64,000 bases of DNA, from positions 496,001-560,000 of the forward strand of contig NZ_SMFL01000002.1 in assembly GCF_004349265.1 (NCBI RefSeq), given 5' to 3'. Source of the DNA: Dyadobacter psychrotolerans (GTDB lineage: Bacteria; Bacteroidota; Bacteroidia; Cytophagales; Spirosomataceae). Under the pieces are notes generated by a model. It was not told the origin of the DNA and did not search any database. It saw only the letters and a program-made list of their open reading frames with translations. The position numbers were made by a program, and so were the translations under genes. The number at the start of each line of letters is the position of its first letter. Positions within the stretch are counted from its first letter, which is position 1. Shown in pieces: positions 26,536 through 34,449 of this stretch.

Positions 26536-27798
26536 TCAGGCTTCTTCTGTAACTATATTATCTTGAATCACACCTGTGTTTAAACTAAACAGAGGTGTGA
26601 TCTTGGGAATCAAAAGGACAAAAGCTATAAAAGCAATAGGGTAGAGCAGTCCCGATGCGACCCATAATGGTTTATAAGAGTATTGTTGGATGATTTTTCC
26701 GATCATAGGATTCAATAGTAAACTGGATATAGCTCCTGCTGTGCCGGATAATCCTACCACGGTTGAGGTTGCTGTGCTACCGAAAATATCAGAAATTGAG
26801 GTGATGTAATTGGTGATCCAGCAACCATGTGCAAACATGTACAAAGCCATCAGTCCGACTGCCACTTCAACCGATGACACATAAGCCGTCAGTGGAACGG
26901 CCAAGGTCAAAAGTGCTGCAAAACCCATCGCAGATTTCCTCGCCCTGTTAATGCTAAATTTCCATTTCACGAGTTTGTCGGAAAGCACTCCTCCCAGAAT
27001 ATTTGAAACACCCAGCGCCAGAAAGGGAATCCAGAATAAACCTCCGATTCGTTCATAAGACACACCTCTTACTTCACTCAAATATTTGGGGATCCAAAAC
27101 ATCATAAAATACATCACCGGGTCCAGTAAAAACCTTATTAGTATGAAAACCCAGGTTTGTTTGATACGGAGAATAGAAGTCAGAGAAATTGTAGTCTTAG
27201 GTTCTATCTCTTTGCTAGCCATTGTGTTAAGATTATCTTTTTTCCAGGATATCAAAAGCCAAAGCGCTACCCAAACGATCCCGATAATGCCTGGGATGAC
27301 AAATCCGGCACGCCATCCATAGTATTGGGAAATCCAGATCGTCAGCGGTGGAGCAATCACTGCGCCGATCGCCGAGCCGCCAATTGCGATGCCGTTTGCA
27401 AATGCTCTTTCCTTTTTATCAAACCAGTCATAAACCGTTTTTGCAGCCCCGGGAAAGCAGGCACCTTCTCCCAATCCCAGAAAAAAACGAAATACAAGTA
27501 GCTGCGGAAGACTCGTCATCAGCCCATGAAATGCATTCGCAACAGACCACACACCGACAGCTACCGCCAGTCCTTTTTTAGCTCCGACACGATCGATAAG
27601 CCAGCCTCCAAGGGTGAACATGAACGCATAACTAAGTAGAAAACTGGTATTCACCCAGCCATATTCTACATCCGTAAAAGCAAATTCTTTTTGTATTTTG
27701 ATGATCGCTATCGATAAAACCTGACGGTCCAAAAAACTAAGACCTGTTGCGATAAATACCATAAATACGACAAGCCAACGGATAGAGTTTGATTTCAT
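26536..27798 (-). CDS. MFS transporter, ExuT-like (anion:cation symporter type)
   Basis: A 420-residue major facilitator with 12 predicted hydrophobic segments. The N-terminal half shows FLDRQVLSIAI, LGGWLIDRVGAKKG (loop 2-3 signature) and FFLGLGEGACFPGAAKTV, which resemble hexuronate carriers of the ExuT/ACS group. It probably brings the monomer or a sugar acid of this locus through the inner membrane. The open frame extends 60 bases further upstream, but a -7 box (27828-27835) lies in that extension, so the ATG at 27798 (MKSNSIRWLVVF) is chosen. It is the first gene of the minus-strand locus, 83 bp before the isomerase. Confidence 0.9.
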   Translation of the reverse strand: MKSNSIRWLVVFMVFIATGLSFLDRQVLSIAIIKIQKEFAFTDVEYGWVNTSFLLSYAFMFTLGGWLIDRVGAKKGLAVAVGVWSVANAFHGLMTSLPQLLVFRFFLGLGEGACFPGAAKTVYDWFDKKERAFANGIAIGGSAIGAVIAPPLTIWISQYYGWRAGFVIPGIIGIVWVALWLLISWKKDNLNTMASKEIEPKTTISLTSILRIKQTWVFILIRFLLDPVMYFMMFWIPKYLSEVRGVSYERIGGLFWIPFLALGVSNILGGVLSDKLVKWKFSINRARKSAMGFAALLTLAVPLTAYVSSVEVAVGLMALYMFAHGCWITNYITSISDIFGSTATSTVVGLSGTAGAISSLLLNPMIGKIIQQYSYKPLWVASGLLYPIAFIAFVLLIPKITPLFSLNTGVIQDNIVTEEA

Positions 27799-27801
27799 AT
27801 A

Positions 27802-27816
27802 ACTTAACGCACTAAC
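27802..27816 (-). promoter_or_regulatory. Operator-like repeat upstream of the MFS gene
   Basis: Contains ACTTAACGCACTAA, identical to 26476-26489. It lies between the -7 box and the MFS ATG, 12 bases past the box, so a bound repressor would cover the transcription start. Confidence 0.6.
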
Positions 27817-27827
27817 TATATTTGATT

Positions 27828-27835
27828 CAAAAATA
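27828..27835 (-). promoter_or_regulatory. -7 box of the MFS gene
   Basis: TATTTTTG on the minus strand matches TAnnTTTG. The predicted transcription start (about 27821) gives a leader of some 23 bases and excludes the longer open frame of the MFS gene. Confidence 0.6.
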
Positions 27836-28012
27836 AAGGCATAAAATACAAAAAGCAAATAGTTTGTAATATTTTATAATAATTTAATATTAAAACGTGA
27901 TTTGCTGTTCTCAAAAGCAGGACAGACTGTGATTTTACTTTTAAGATCCCTGCCGCCCGGATTGCTTACTTTCAGCATTCTTCCTAATTTAGTATTGATT
28001 AATGAAATTTAG

Positions 28013-28648
28013 ATGTCAGAAAGAAAGAGTACAATTGAAATTATAAAGTCGGGTGAGGGGTTGGCAATTGAATTTAAAAGAACCATAGATAGTCCCTTTA
28101 AAATTGCTAAAACCATTTCATCTTTTGCTAACACTTCCGGAGGGATATTACTCGTTGGGGTGGGTAACTCGGGGGAATTACTGGGTGTCACTTCTGAACT
28201 TACCGAACTGCAGAAACTGGAACGGGCGGCCGGACAGTTGATTGAAACACCTGTTTTGCTTCGTTTTTACACGGAGTTGCTTGATGGGAAGAAAGTGATA
28301 CGAATTGAAGTAGACGAAAGTGCCGATAAGCCGCATTATGCCGTCAATGAAAAAAATGAGCGGATCATTTATGTAAGGATGAAAGATAAAAGTGTTCCGA
28401 TTCCGAAACTTTTAATTCAGGGGGAACCGGATGCAGACACTGAGAAACTGCTTGCTTCAAGGCATGTGAAATCACTGATCAGCTATTTAAAGGCGACAGA
28501 TTCGGTCACCGCAAAAGCGTTTTCACGGATCATCAATATTTCTGAGAAAAGAGCTGAAAGAATGCTTAATGATCTGGCGGTAAAACAGATTCTGTTAAAG
28601 TTAAACAAAAGCAAACCGGAAGCTTTCAGTTTAAAATGGACAAAATAA
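28013..28648 (+). CDS. AlbA_2 (Schlafen-type) domain protein
   Basis: A 211-residue protein with an AlbA_2 domain over about residues 10-135: GLAIEFKRTIDS, then IAKTISSFANTSGGILLVGV, a nucleotide-binding-like stretch of this family (older name divergent AAA-4). The C-terminal third looks like a small winged helix (VTAKAFSRIINISEKRAERML). Such proteins are often called RNA- or ATP-binding, and some act as regulators, but no target is known. The gene is alone, divergent from the MFS gene, and ends at a convergent hairpin with the FKBP gene. No toxin or phage gene is nearby. Confidence 0.85.
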   Translation: MSERKSTIEIIKSGEGLAIEFKRTIDSPFKIAKTISSFANTSGGILLVGVGNSGELLGVTSELTELQKLERAAGQLIETPVLLRFYTELLDGKKVIRIEVDESADKPHYAVNEKNERIIYVRMKDKSVPIPKLLIQGEPDADTEKLLASRHVKSLISYLKATDSVTAKAFSRIINISEKRAERMLNDLAVKQILLKLNKSKPEAFSLKWTK

Positions 28649-28651
28649 AAG

Positions 28652-28689
28652 CGGTCTGTCAGGCATCGGGAAGACCTCCTGACAAACCG
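28652..28689. terminator. Hairpin between convergent AlbA_2 and FKBP genes
   Basis: CGGTCTGTCAGG pairs with CCTGACAAACCG over 12 bases with one mismatch, loop of 14 bases. There is no clear T-run on either side, so termination may be weak. Confidence 0.5.
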
Positions 28690-28708
28690 ATTTACTTAAA
28701 TATTAGTC

Positions 28709-29140
28709 TTAATTGATTCCTACCAGTTCTAGTTCAAAAATCAAATCTTGTCCGGCAAGCGGATGGTTAGCATCGAGCAACACAAATTGTTCAGATACCT
28801 CTTTAATCACAACAGGAATCACCTGTCCGTTTCCATCCTGATGCATATTGAGCGTGCTTCCGATTTCCAAAGGTATGTCAGAAGGAATCTGTGCGCGGTC
28901 AAAATTAATGATCATATCTTCATTAACAGGTCCGTATGCCTCTTCATTTGGAATATGAATCGTTTTTTTATCACCGATTTCCATGCCGGTCACGCCGTCA
29001 TCAAATCCTTTAATCACTTGTCCGCTTCCCAATTGGAATGCCAATGGTTCGCGCCCTTCTGAAGAGTCAAAAAGTTGTCCGTCAGGAAGAGTCCCTTTAT
29101 AATGAACTTTTACATTATCTCCTGCTTGTGCTTGCTTCAT
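28709..29140 (-). CDS. FKBP-type peptidyl-prolyl isomerase, SlyD-like
   Basis: A 143-residue cytoplasmic prolyl isomerase and folding helper. The FKBP domain starts at once: DNVKVHYKGTLPDGQLFDSS, then LGSGQVIKGFDDGVTGM, with an inserted flap domain (about 70-125, the IF domain of SlyD), ending in LAGQDLIFELELVGIN. It lacks the His-rich tail of E. coli SlyD. The open frame extends about 220 bases upstream into the end of proS, but that part is not FKBP-like, and the ATG at 29140 gives the family start. It follows proS by 68 bp on the same strand. Confidence 0.92.
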   Translation of the reverse strand: MKQAQAGDNVKVHYKGTLPDGQLFDSSEGREPLAFQLGSGQVIKGFDDGVTGMEIGDKKTIHIPNEEAYGPVNEDMIINFDRAQIPSDIPLEIGSTLNMHQDGNGQVIPVVIKEVSEQFVLLDANHPLAGQDLIFELELVGIN

Positions 29141-29208
29141 TTCAGTATAATCGTTATTTGGTTTAAAAAATAATCCGGTAGTACTTATAATAACATACCG
29201 GCAAAAGC

Positions 29209-30684
29209 TTAATAGGCCCGGGCAAACACAACTCTTTGTGAAGATGGTTTTCCGGAGTAAATGCAAACACCAGATTCCTGCTGTGCGTTCAACGGAATGC
29301 ACCTGATGGTCGCCTTTGTTTCTTCCTTGATCTTTTCTTCGGTTTCCGGTGTACCGTCCCAATGTGCAAGAATGAAACCTCCCTTGGTGTCCAGTACCTG
29401 ATTGAACTCGTCAAATGAATCAACACGGAACGTATTTTCCTCGCGGAAAGCAAGTGCTTTATTGTAAATAGATTCCTGAATATTATCCAGCAAATCGCCG
29501 ATAAAAGCCGCAATTCCTTCCAGAGACACAGTCTCCTTTGTTTTTGTATCTCTACGGGCAACTTCGACAGTACCGTTTTCAAGATCGCGTGCACCCATCG
29601 CCAGGCGTACCGGAACGCCTTTTAATTCGTATTCGGCAAATTTGTAGCCTGGTTTGTACGCATCGTTGTTGTCATACTTGACACTGATGCCCATTTTCTT
29701 TAATTGCTTTTTGATCTCTTCGGCTTTCTCTGTGATTGCAGCAAGCTGTTCTTCATTTTTATAGATGGGTACAATCACCACCTGGATCGGAGCCAGTTTG
29801 GGAGGCAGTACCAGGCCGCTGTCGTCAGAGTGCGCCATGATCAAAGCACCCATCAGACGTGTGCTTACGCCCCAGGATGTGCCCCAAACGTATTCAAGTT
29901 TACCGTCTTTATCCTGGAATTTTACATCAAATGCAGTTGCGAAATTCTGGCCAAGAAAATGTGATGTTCCTGTTTGCAGAGCTTTTCCGTCCTGCATAAG
30001 TGCTTCTATGCAATAAGTTTCCACTGCTCCGGCAAACCTTTCGTTTGGTGTTTTGATTCCTTTCAAAACAGGAAGTGCCATCCATTCTTCTGCGAATGTA
30101 GCATATATGTCCAGCATCTGCTCGGTCTCCGCGATTGCCTCTGTCGAAGTGGAGTGTGCTGTGTGACCTTCCTGCCATAAAAACTCGGCGGTTCTTAGAA
30201 AAAGGCGGGTTCTCATTTCCCAGCGCACAACGTTTGCCCACTGATTAATCAGCAGGGGCAAATCACGATAGGACTGAATCCAGTTTTTATATGTACTCCA
30301 GATAACCGTTTCTGAGGTTGGCCGCACGATCAGTTCTTCTTCCAGCTTTGCATCCGGGTCAACAATTACCCCTTTTCCGTTGGGATCATTTTTAAGCCGG
30401 TAGTGGGTAACAACCGCACACTCTTTAGCAAAGCCTTCCACATGTGAGGCTTCTTTACTCAGATATGATTTTGGTATAAATAGCGGGAAGTAAGCATTTT
30501 GATGGCCTGTTTCCTTAAACATATCATCCAATGCACGCTGCATTTTTTCCCAGATTGAATATCCGTAAGGTTTGATCACCATACAGCCTCTTACTGCGGA
30601 ATTCTCAGCCAAATCGGCTCTTTTCACTAATTCATTGTACCATTCGGAGTAGTTTTCACTTCGGGTTGGCAGGGCTTTACTCAT
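29209..30684 (-). CDS. proS: Prolyl-tRNA synthetase, archaeal/eukaryotic type
   Basis: A 491-residue class II synthetase that charges tRNA-Pro. Class II motifs are visible: [18 protein letters not shown] near the start, [10 protein letters not shown] and [16 protein letters not shown], and [12 protein letters not shown]. The inserted editing domain of the E. coli-type enzyme is absent and the protein ends in VVFARAY, both typical of the second type also found in Bacteroidota. The frame is open to 30753, but a -7 box on the minus strand (30751-30758) lies there, so ATG 30684 ([15 protein letters not shown]) is used. Confidence 0.95.
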   Translation of the reverse strand: MSKALPTRSENYSEWYNELVKRADLAENSAVRGCMVIKPYGYSIWEKMQRALDDMFKETGHQNAYFPLFIPKSYLSKEASHVEGFAKECAVVTHYRLKNDPNGKGVIVDPDAKLEEELIVRPTSETVIWSTYKNWIQSYRDLPLLINQWANVVRWEMRTRLFLRTAEFLWQEGHTAHSTSTEAIAETEQMLDIYATFAEEWMALPVLKGIKTPNERFAGAVETYCIEALMQDGKALQTGTSHFLGQNFATAFDVKFQDKDGKLEYVWGTSWGVSTRLMGALIMAHSDDSGLVLPPKLAPIQVVIVPIYKNEEQLAAITEKAEEIKKQLKKMGISVKYDNNDAYKPGYKFAEYELKGVPVRLAMGARDLENGTVEVARRDTKTKETVSLEGIAAFIGDLLDNIQESIYNKALAFREENTFRVDSFDEFNQVLDTKGGFILAHWDGTPETEEKIKEETKATIRCIPLNAQQESGVCIYSGKPSSQRVVFARAY

Positions 30685-30750
30685 TCGTTGGATTATTTGA
30701 TAAATGTAAAGGAGTATAACAATATGAGATACCGGCTTTTTAAGACGTTG

Positions 30751-30758
30751 CAAATATA
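30751..30758 (-). promoter_or_regulatory. -7 box of proS
   Basis: TATATTTG on the minus strand fits TAnnTTTG. The expected transcription start is about 60 bases before the chosen proS ATG. Confidence 0.5.
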
Positions 30759-30868
30759 GTTTTTTTGGTTAACTTTGGAATTAATGTCACCACATAGATG
30801 TTAAGTAACCATGTGTGGAATAAAATTTATACGTATTTTAGCTAAAAATATTCTAACCCTTTAAAGCC

Positions 30869-32176
30869 ATGATTATGATAAATAGAGCAAAATATTTGTC
30901 TTTGTTAGTGCTGTTGGGAGCTTGGGGATGTACAAACAATAACTACGTTTCAAAATCAGGTAGTTATGATGATCTTTACGGTGGCGGTCCAAGTGCCGGA
31001 ATTGTAAATGACTATCGCAATACGGAACAATCCCTTTCCCGTACAGATAATCCGGATTACGCGAGTACGCAGGATGAGCAGTCAGGAACAAGTGATTATT
31101 ATGATGAATCTTATGTTTCTTCACGAGGTATTAACAGAGCTACTTCCGGAACGGATGTAGGTTACAATGCGGGATTTAATGATGGATTCTCTCAGGCATC
31201 ACGTCTTTCTTATGGTAACGGTATAGGTTCATTTTGGCCGGGAAACTCCATTAGTATGAACTTCGGATTTGGCCTTGGGAGCATGTTCCGTATGAGCCCT
31301 TATCTGGGATTTGGGATGGGATCCATGATGGGCGGATTTGGATACTCACCGTTTGGTTATGGTAGCATGTTGGGTTACGGAAGCATGATGGGATACAGTC
31401 CGTTTGGATATGATCCTTTTGGTTACAGTCCGTTTGGTTATAGCCCTTATGGTAGCATGTATGGTTTTGGTGGTTATGGCGGATACGGAATGTACGATAG
31501 TTACTATGGTGGTGGTTACGGATATGGATACAATCCATGGGCATACAGTCGTCCTGTTATCGTTGTAAACAATAACTATGAACGTCAGGGGCTGTCCCGT
31601 ACTTACGGACCGCGTTCTGCTGGTTCAAGAAGCAGCGAACGTTACAACTCTGGTTTTGTAAACAATCGATCATCGTCTAATACGAGTGAAAGAGGTTCAA
31701 GAAGAGCTGCAAACAGTGTTGCTTCCGGTAATGATACTTACAGTTCGCCGAGAACAGGAAGATCTTCCTCCGGACGTGGGGACTCTTACTCAGGCGGCCG
31801 AACAAGTGCTGAATCGGCGGGCCGCACTGCGAGTGAAGGAAACAATGTATATTATTCGCGCCCACGTTCTTCTTCAAGCAACTATTCTGCTGACGGAGTA
31901 GCATCGGGCAATTATACAGCGCCACGGTCGTCGAGAAGCAGCAGTTCATATAGCTCCCCTGCTAGAAGTCAGTCTAATTACAGCAGTCCTTCAAGGAGTT
32001 CAAACTCTTACTCTGCTCCTAGCAGAAGTTCTGAATCGTACTCGGCTCCGCAGAGAACTTACAGTGCACCTACGCCTTCTTATAGTGCTCCGTCACGGAG
32101 TTACAGTGCGCCAAGTGCTCCTGCAAGCAGCGGTGGGGGTGGTGCTTCACGTTCTTCTTCAAGAGGGCCAAGATGA
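30869..32176 (+). CDS. Low-complexity Gly/Tyr/Ser/Arg-rich lipoprotein
   Basis: A 435-residue protein with a lipoprotein-like signal (LSLLVLLGAWGC). It then has three parts. Residues of about 25-115 are acidic and Asp/Tyr/Ser-rich. Residues 115-230 are Gly, Tyr, Met and Phe-rich with pentapeptide repeats of the YSPFG type. Residues 240-435 are Ser, Arg and Tyr-rich with repeats such as SYSAPSRS. No enzyme motif is visible. The composition, with aromatic residues and arginines spaced by Gly/Ser, resembles proteins that self-associate. It may be a surface or matrix protein, but that is inference. A second ATG is two codons in. The gene ends at a strong terminator. Confidence 0.75.
   Translation: MIMINRAKYLSLLVLLGAWGCTNNNYVSKSGSYDDLYGGGPSAGIVNDYRNTEQSLSRTDNPDYASTQDEQSGTSDYYDESYVSSRGINRATSGTDVGYNAGFNDGFSQASRLSYGNGIGSFWPGNSISMNFGFGLGSMFRMSPYLGFGMGSMMGGFGYSPFGYGSMLGYGSMMGYSPFGYDPFGYSPFGYSPYGSMYGFGGYGGYGMYDSYYGGGYGYGYNPWAYSRPVIVVNNNYERQGLSRTYGPRSAGSRSSERYNSGFVNNRSSSNTSERGSRRAANSVASGNDTYSSPRTGRSSSGRGDSYSGGRTSAESAGRTASEGNNVYYSRPRSSSSNYSADGVASGNYTAPRSSRSSSSYSSPARSQSNYSSPSRSSNSYSAPSRSSESYSAPQRTYSAPTPSYSAPSRSYSAPSAPASSGGGGASRSSSRGPR
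31394..31453 (+). repeat. 15-base tandem repeat encoding YSPFG units
   Basis: Four consecutive 15-base units in frame: YSPFG, YDPFG, YSPFG, YSPYG. Further single units of the same type lie upstream from about 31340. They form the aromatic core of the low-complexity lipoprotein. Confidence 0.7.
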
Positions 32177-32229
32177 TCTTAGGTTGATTCTTAAACAGAA
32201 TAAAAATCCCATAATATTGAATACATTTA

Positions 32230-32268
32230 AACCCTGCAAAACGTCATAATTTTGCAGGGTTTTCCTTT
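32230..32268 (+). terminator. Terminator after the low-complexity lipoprotein gene
   Basis: Perfect 12-bp stem AACCCTGCAAAA/TTTTGCAGGGTT, 8-base loop, followed by TTCCTTT. Confidence 0.85.
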
Positions 32269-32307
32269 AAATTGAAGTCAAAATATACTTTTAGTTTCTT
32301 TATAATC

Positions 32308-33870
32308 ATGACAATAAAAGGTGCTTGCGGAGGATTAGTATTAAGTTTAGTAATGGGATCGTCGGTTTTTGCACAGTATGCAACTGATGCATTTCGTTAT
32401 TCAGAAATTAACCAGACCGGGACAGCCCGTTTTCAGGCGCTGGGAGGTAATCATACAGCTTTGGGAGGAGATGCCGCTACCATTAGCGGGAATCCGGCGG
32501 GACTTGGTTTTTACAACAGATCGGAGTTTTCCCTAAGCCCGTCGTTGTCAAATATTAATACGGAAAGCCAGTATATCGGAAATACAACGTCTGCAAATAA
32601 ATCTAATTTTAATGTTTCCAATGCTTCTCTTATCATAACCAGTAAACCTGATTTTCAACGGAAGTGGAAAAGATCTTCGTTTGGTATTTCCTATTCCCGT
32701 CAGCAGTCTTTACAAAATTCATTTAGATATTCCGGGGTTAATAACAAAAGTGCTTACGTAGATCAGGTCGTGCAGGATGCCGACAGGGTTGGCTGGAGTG
32801 ATAAAGATTACGATGATGAATTTTACGATAACATGCAGACCGTAAGATATGTGGATCATGCTTACTATAATCTGCAAATGATTTATCCTACAAAGTTTAT
32901 TTCGACCACCGAGGGTTCTGGTGCTCCTTACGCAAGGGATGACAGCGATAAGGTTAGTAACCAGTCCGGTCAATTTGATGCGACTGGTGCAAATACGCAG
33001 TGGACTTTGGCCTATGCCGGCAATTATAATGATAAACTTTATGTAGGCGGGTCTGTTGGTTTTAACCGTATCAAATATTCTTACACTAATTCGTTCGAAG
33101 ACAGCTTTGTCAATCCAACAGTTTTTCGGTCATCAGTAAAAGGAGAAAATCTGACAGTTACAGGCAACGGAGTGAATGCGACTTTTGGAATCATTTACAA
33201 ATTTTCACCTGTAATTCAGATAGGCGGAGCTTTAACGTCTCCGACTTTTATGCGCATCAGAGAGACTTTCAATCAATACGTTACAGCTGATTATATTAAC
33301 GGTTCAATACGAAATGATCAGGGACAAGATGTAGGACCAACCATAGAAATGGTTTCCCTTGTGCCCAATGATTTTGAGTATTCCATTACAAGTCCTCTTC
33401 GTGGTTCAGCCGGGCTTACTTACTTTTTTAAGGATAAGGGCTTTATTACCGGCTCACTTGAATACGTGGGATATGGAGCGATGCGCGCCAGAACTAAATT
33501 CAATTCTGATGATGCTTTAAATAAGGAATTTAATGATGATAATAAAACTGAAATTCAGGACACTTACAAAAGTGGTGTGAATGTACGGGTAGGAGGAGAG
33601 TATAGGGCTGGATTATTTCGCGGCAGGCTTGGGATTGCTTATCTGTCAGATCCTTACCTTCATACAGATGGCGTCGATCGAAGTAAATTATTGCTGTCTG
33701 CCGGGGTGGGTGTTCGAAGCAACCGTTTTTTTGCTGACATCTCCGGAACTTTAAATACTTACAAATCTGCTTATACCCCTTATGTGTTAAACAACGCAGC
33801 AGATTACTCGTCAGTTAACATTTCCAACCGGGCGGTAAATGTCGTTTTATCAGTGGGTACTTTTTTCTAA
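32308..33870 (+). CDS. Outer-membrane beta-barrel protein, OmpP1/FadL-like
   Basis: A 520-residue protein with a signal peptide (GLVLSLVMGSSVFAQYA). Its N-terminus after cleavage has the stretch ARFQALGGNHTALGGDAATISGNPAGLGFYNRSEFSLSPS, cited here only as landmarks GGDAATI and NPAGLGFY, which is typical of OmpP1/FadL-like porins of Bacteroidota. Alternating polar and aromatic segments throughout, ending in NVVLSVGTFF, fit a barrel. FadL relatives pass hydrophobic compounds, but the substrate here is unknown. The frame is open from a TTG at 32272; ATG 32308 gives the better signal peptide and lies beyond the preceding terminator. Confidence 0.82.
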   Translation: MTIKGACGGLVLSLVMGSSVFAQYATDAFRYSEINQTGTARFQALGGNHTALGGDAATISGNPAGLGFYNRSEFSLSPSLSNINTESQYIGNTTSANKSNFNVSNASLIITSKPDFQRKWKRSSFGISYSRQQSLQNSFRYSGVNNKSAYVDQVVQDADRVGWSDKDYDDEFYDNMQTVRYVDHAYYNLQMIYPTKFISTTEGSGAPYARDDSDKVSNQSGQFDATGANTQWTLAYAGNYNDKLYVGGSVGFNRIKYSYTNSFEDSFVNPTVFRSSVKGENLTVTGNGVNATFGIIYKFSPVIQIGGALTSPTFMRIRETFNQYVTADYINGSIRNDQGQDVGPTIEMVSLVPNDFEYSITSPLRGSAGLTYFFKDKGFITGSLEYVGYGAMRARTKFNSDDALNKEFNDDNKTEIQDTYKSGVNVRVGGEYRAGLFRGRLGIAYLSDPYLHTDGVDRSKLLLSAGVGVRSNRFFADISGTLNTYKSAYTPYVLNNAADYSSVNISNRAVNVVLSVGTFF

Positions 33871-33897
33871 AAGGAAATTAAACTACTGTCAAGAGTT

Positions 33898-33929
33898 TGG
33901 CCGGAATCATCACGATTTCGGCCATTTTT
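33898..33929 (+). terminator. Terminator after the OmpP1-like gene
   Basis: TGGCCGGAATC/GATTTCGGCCA stem (11 bp, one mismatch) with a 5-base loop and five T. It ends next to the stop codon of the convergent aroK. Confidence 0.8.
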
Positions 33930-34431
33930 ATAAAAAGGAAGAAATCGCTTCTACCAATTCTGTCACCTCTGTTTTGCCTTCAATCGTTACGTCAGCCTGA
34001 GCGTAGTAAGGTCGTCGTTCTTCAATTTTTTTTGTCAGTTCAGCTTCAATTGATGTTGCACCTGACAGAATCGGGCGGTCATCTTTACCATGATTTTCTA
34101 TTCTTCTCGCAAGTTCTGATGCTGGTACGTCTAAAAATACGCTTACTCCTGAATTTTTTATAAAATCCATATTGTCATAAAAACAGGGCGTTCCTCCTCC
34201 GGAGGCTAGAACCAGACGGTTGTTGGGAATGGTCTGTTTTAATATTCTGCTTTCAATTTCACGGAAATATGTTTCTCCCTTTTGAGAAAAAAGGCTTGGA
34301 ATGTCCATGCCCTGATCATGTTCAATAAGTTTATCCAGATCAACAAACCGATAGCCAAGGTAGCGCGCAAGCTTTTTTCCAAGGGTGGATTTGCCAGAGG
34401 ACATCATTCCTACAAGAATTATATTTTTCAT
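33928..34431 (-). CDS. aroK: Shikimate kinase
   Basis: A 167-residue kinase that phosphorylates shikimate at O3 in the aromatic amino acid pathway. The P-loop GMMSSGKSTLGKKLA lies at residues 8-22, the substrate-binding FVDLDKLIE at about 30-38, and the ASGGGTPCF box at about 76-84. A lid arginine lies in RPYYAQAD. Length is normal. It lies 18 bp downstream of the DoxX-like gene and probably shares its transcript with DUF1599. Confidence 0.95.
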   Translation of the reverse strand: MKNIILVGMMSSGKSTLGKKLARYLGYRFVDLDKLIEHDQGMDIPSLFSQKGETYFREIESRILKQTIPNNRLVLASGGGTPCFYDNMDFIKNSGVSVFLDVPASELARRIENHGKDDRPILSGATSIEAELTKKIEERRPYYAQADVTIEGKTEVTELVEAISSFL

Positions 34432-34449
34432 TGACCCAACAAAACCTAG

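Noticed and set aside
29927-30241. Frames within proS in other phases
   Set aside because: Shadows of the synthetase; amino acid composition is not protein-like.
30780-30830. CCACA/TGTGG arms before the low-complexity lipoprotein gene as an operator
   Set aside because: Only five bases per arm with an irregular centre and no second copy.
30873-31949. Long minus-strand open frames opposite the low-complexity lipoprotein gene
   Set aside because: They are His/Asn-rich antisense readings of the repeat sequence, with no start context or family features.
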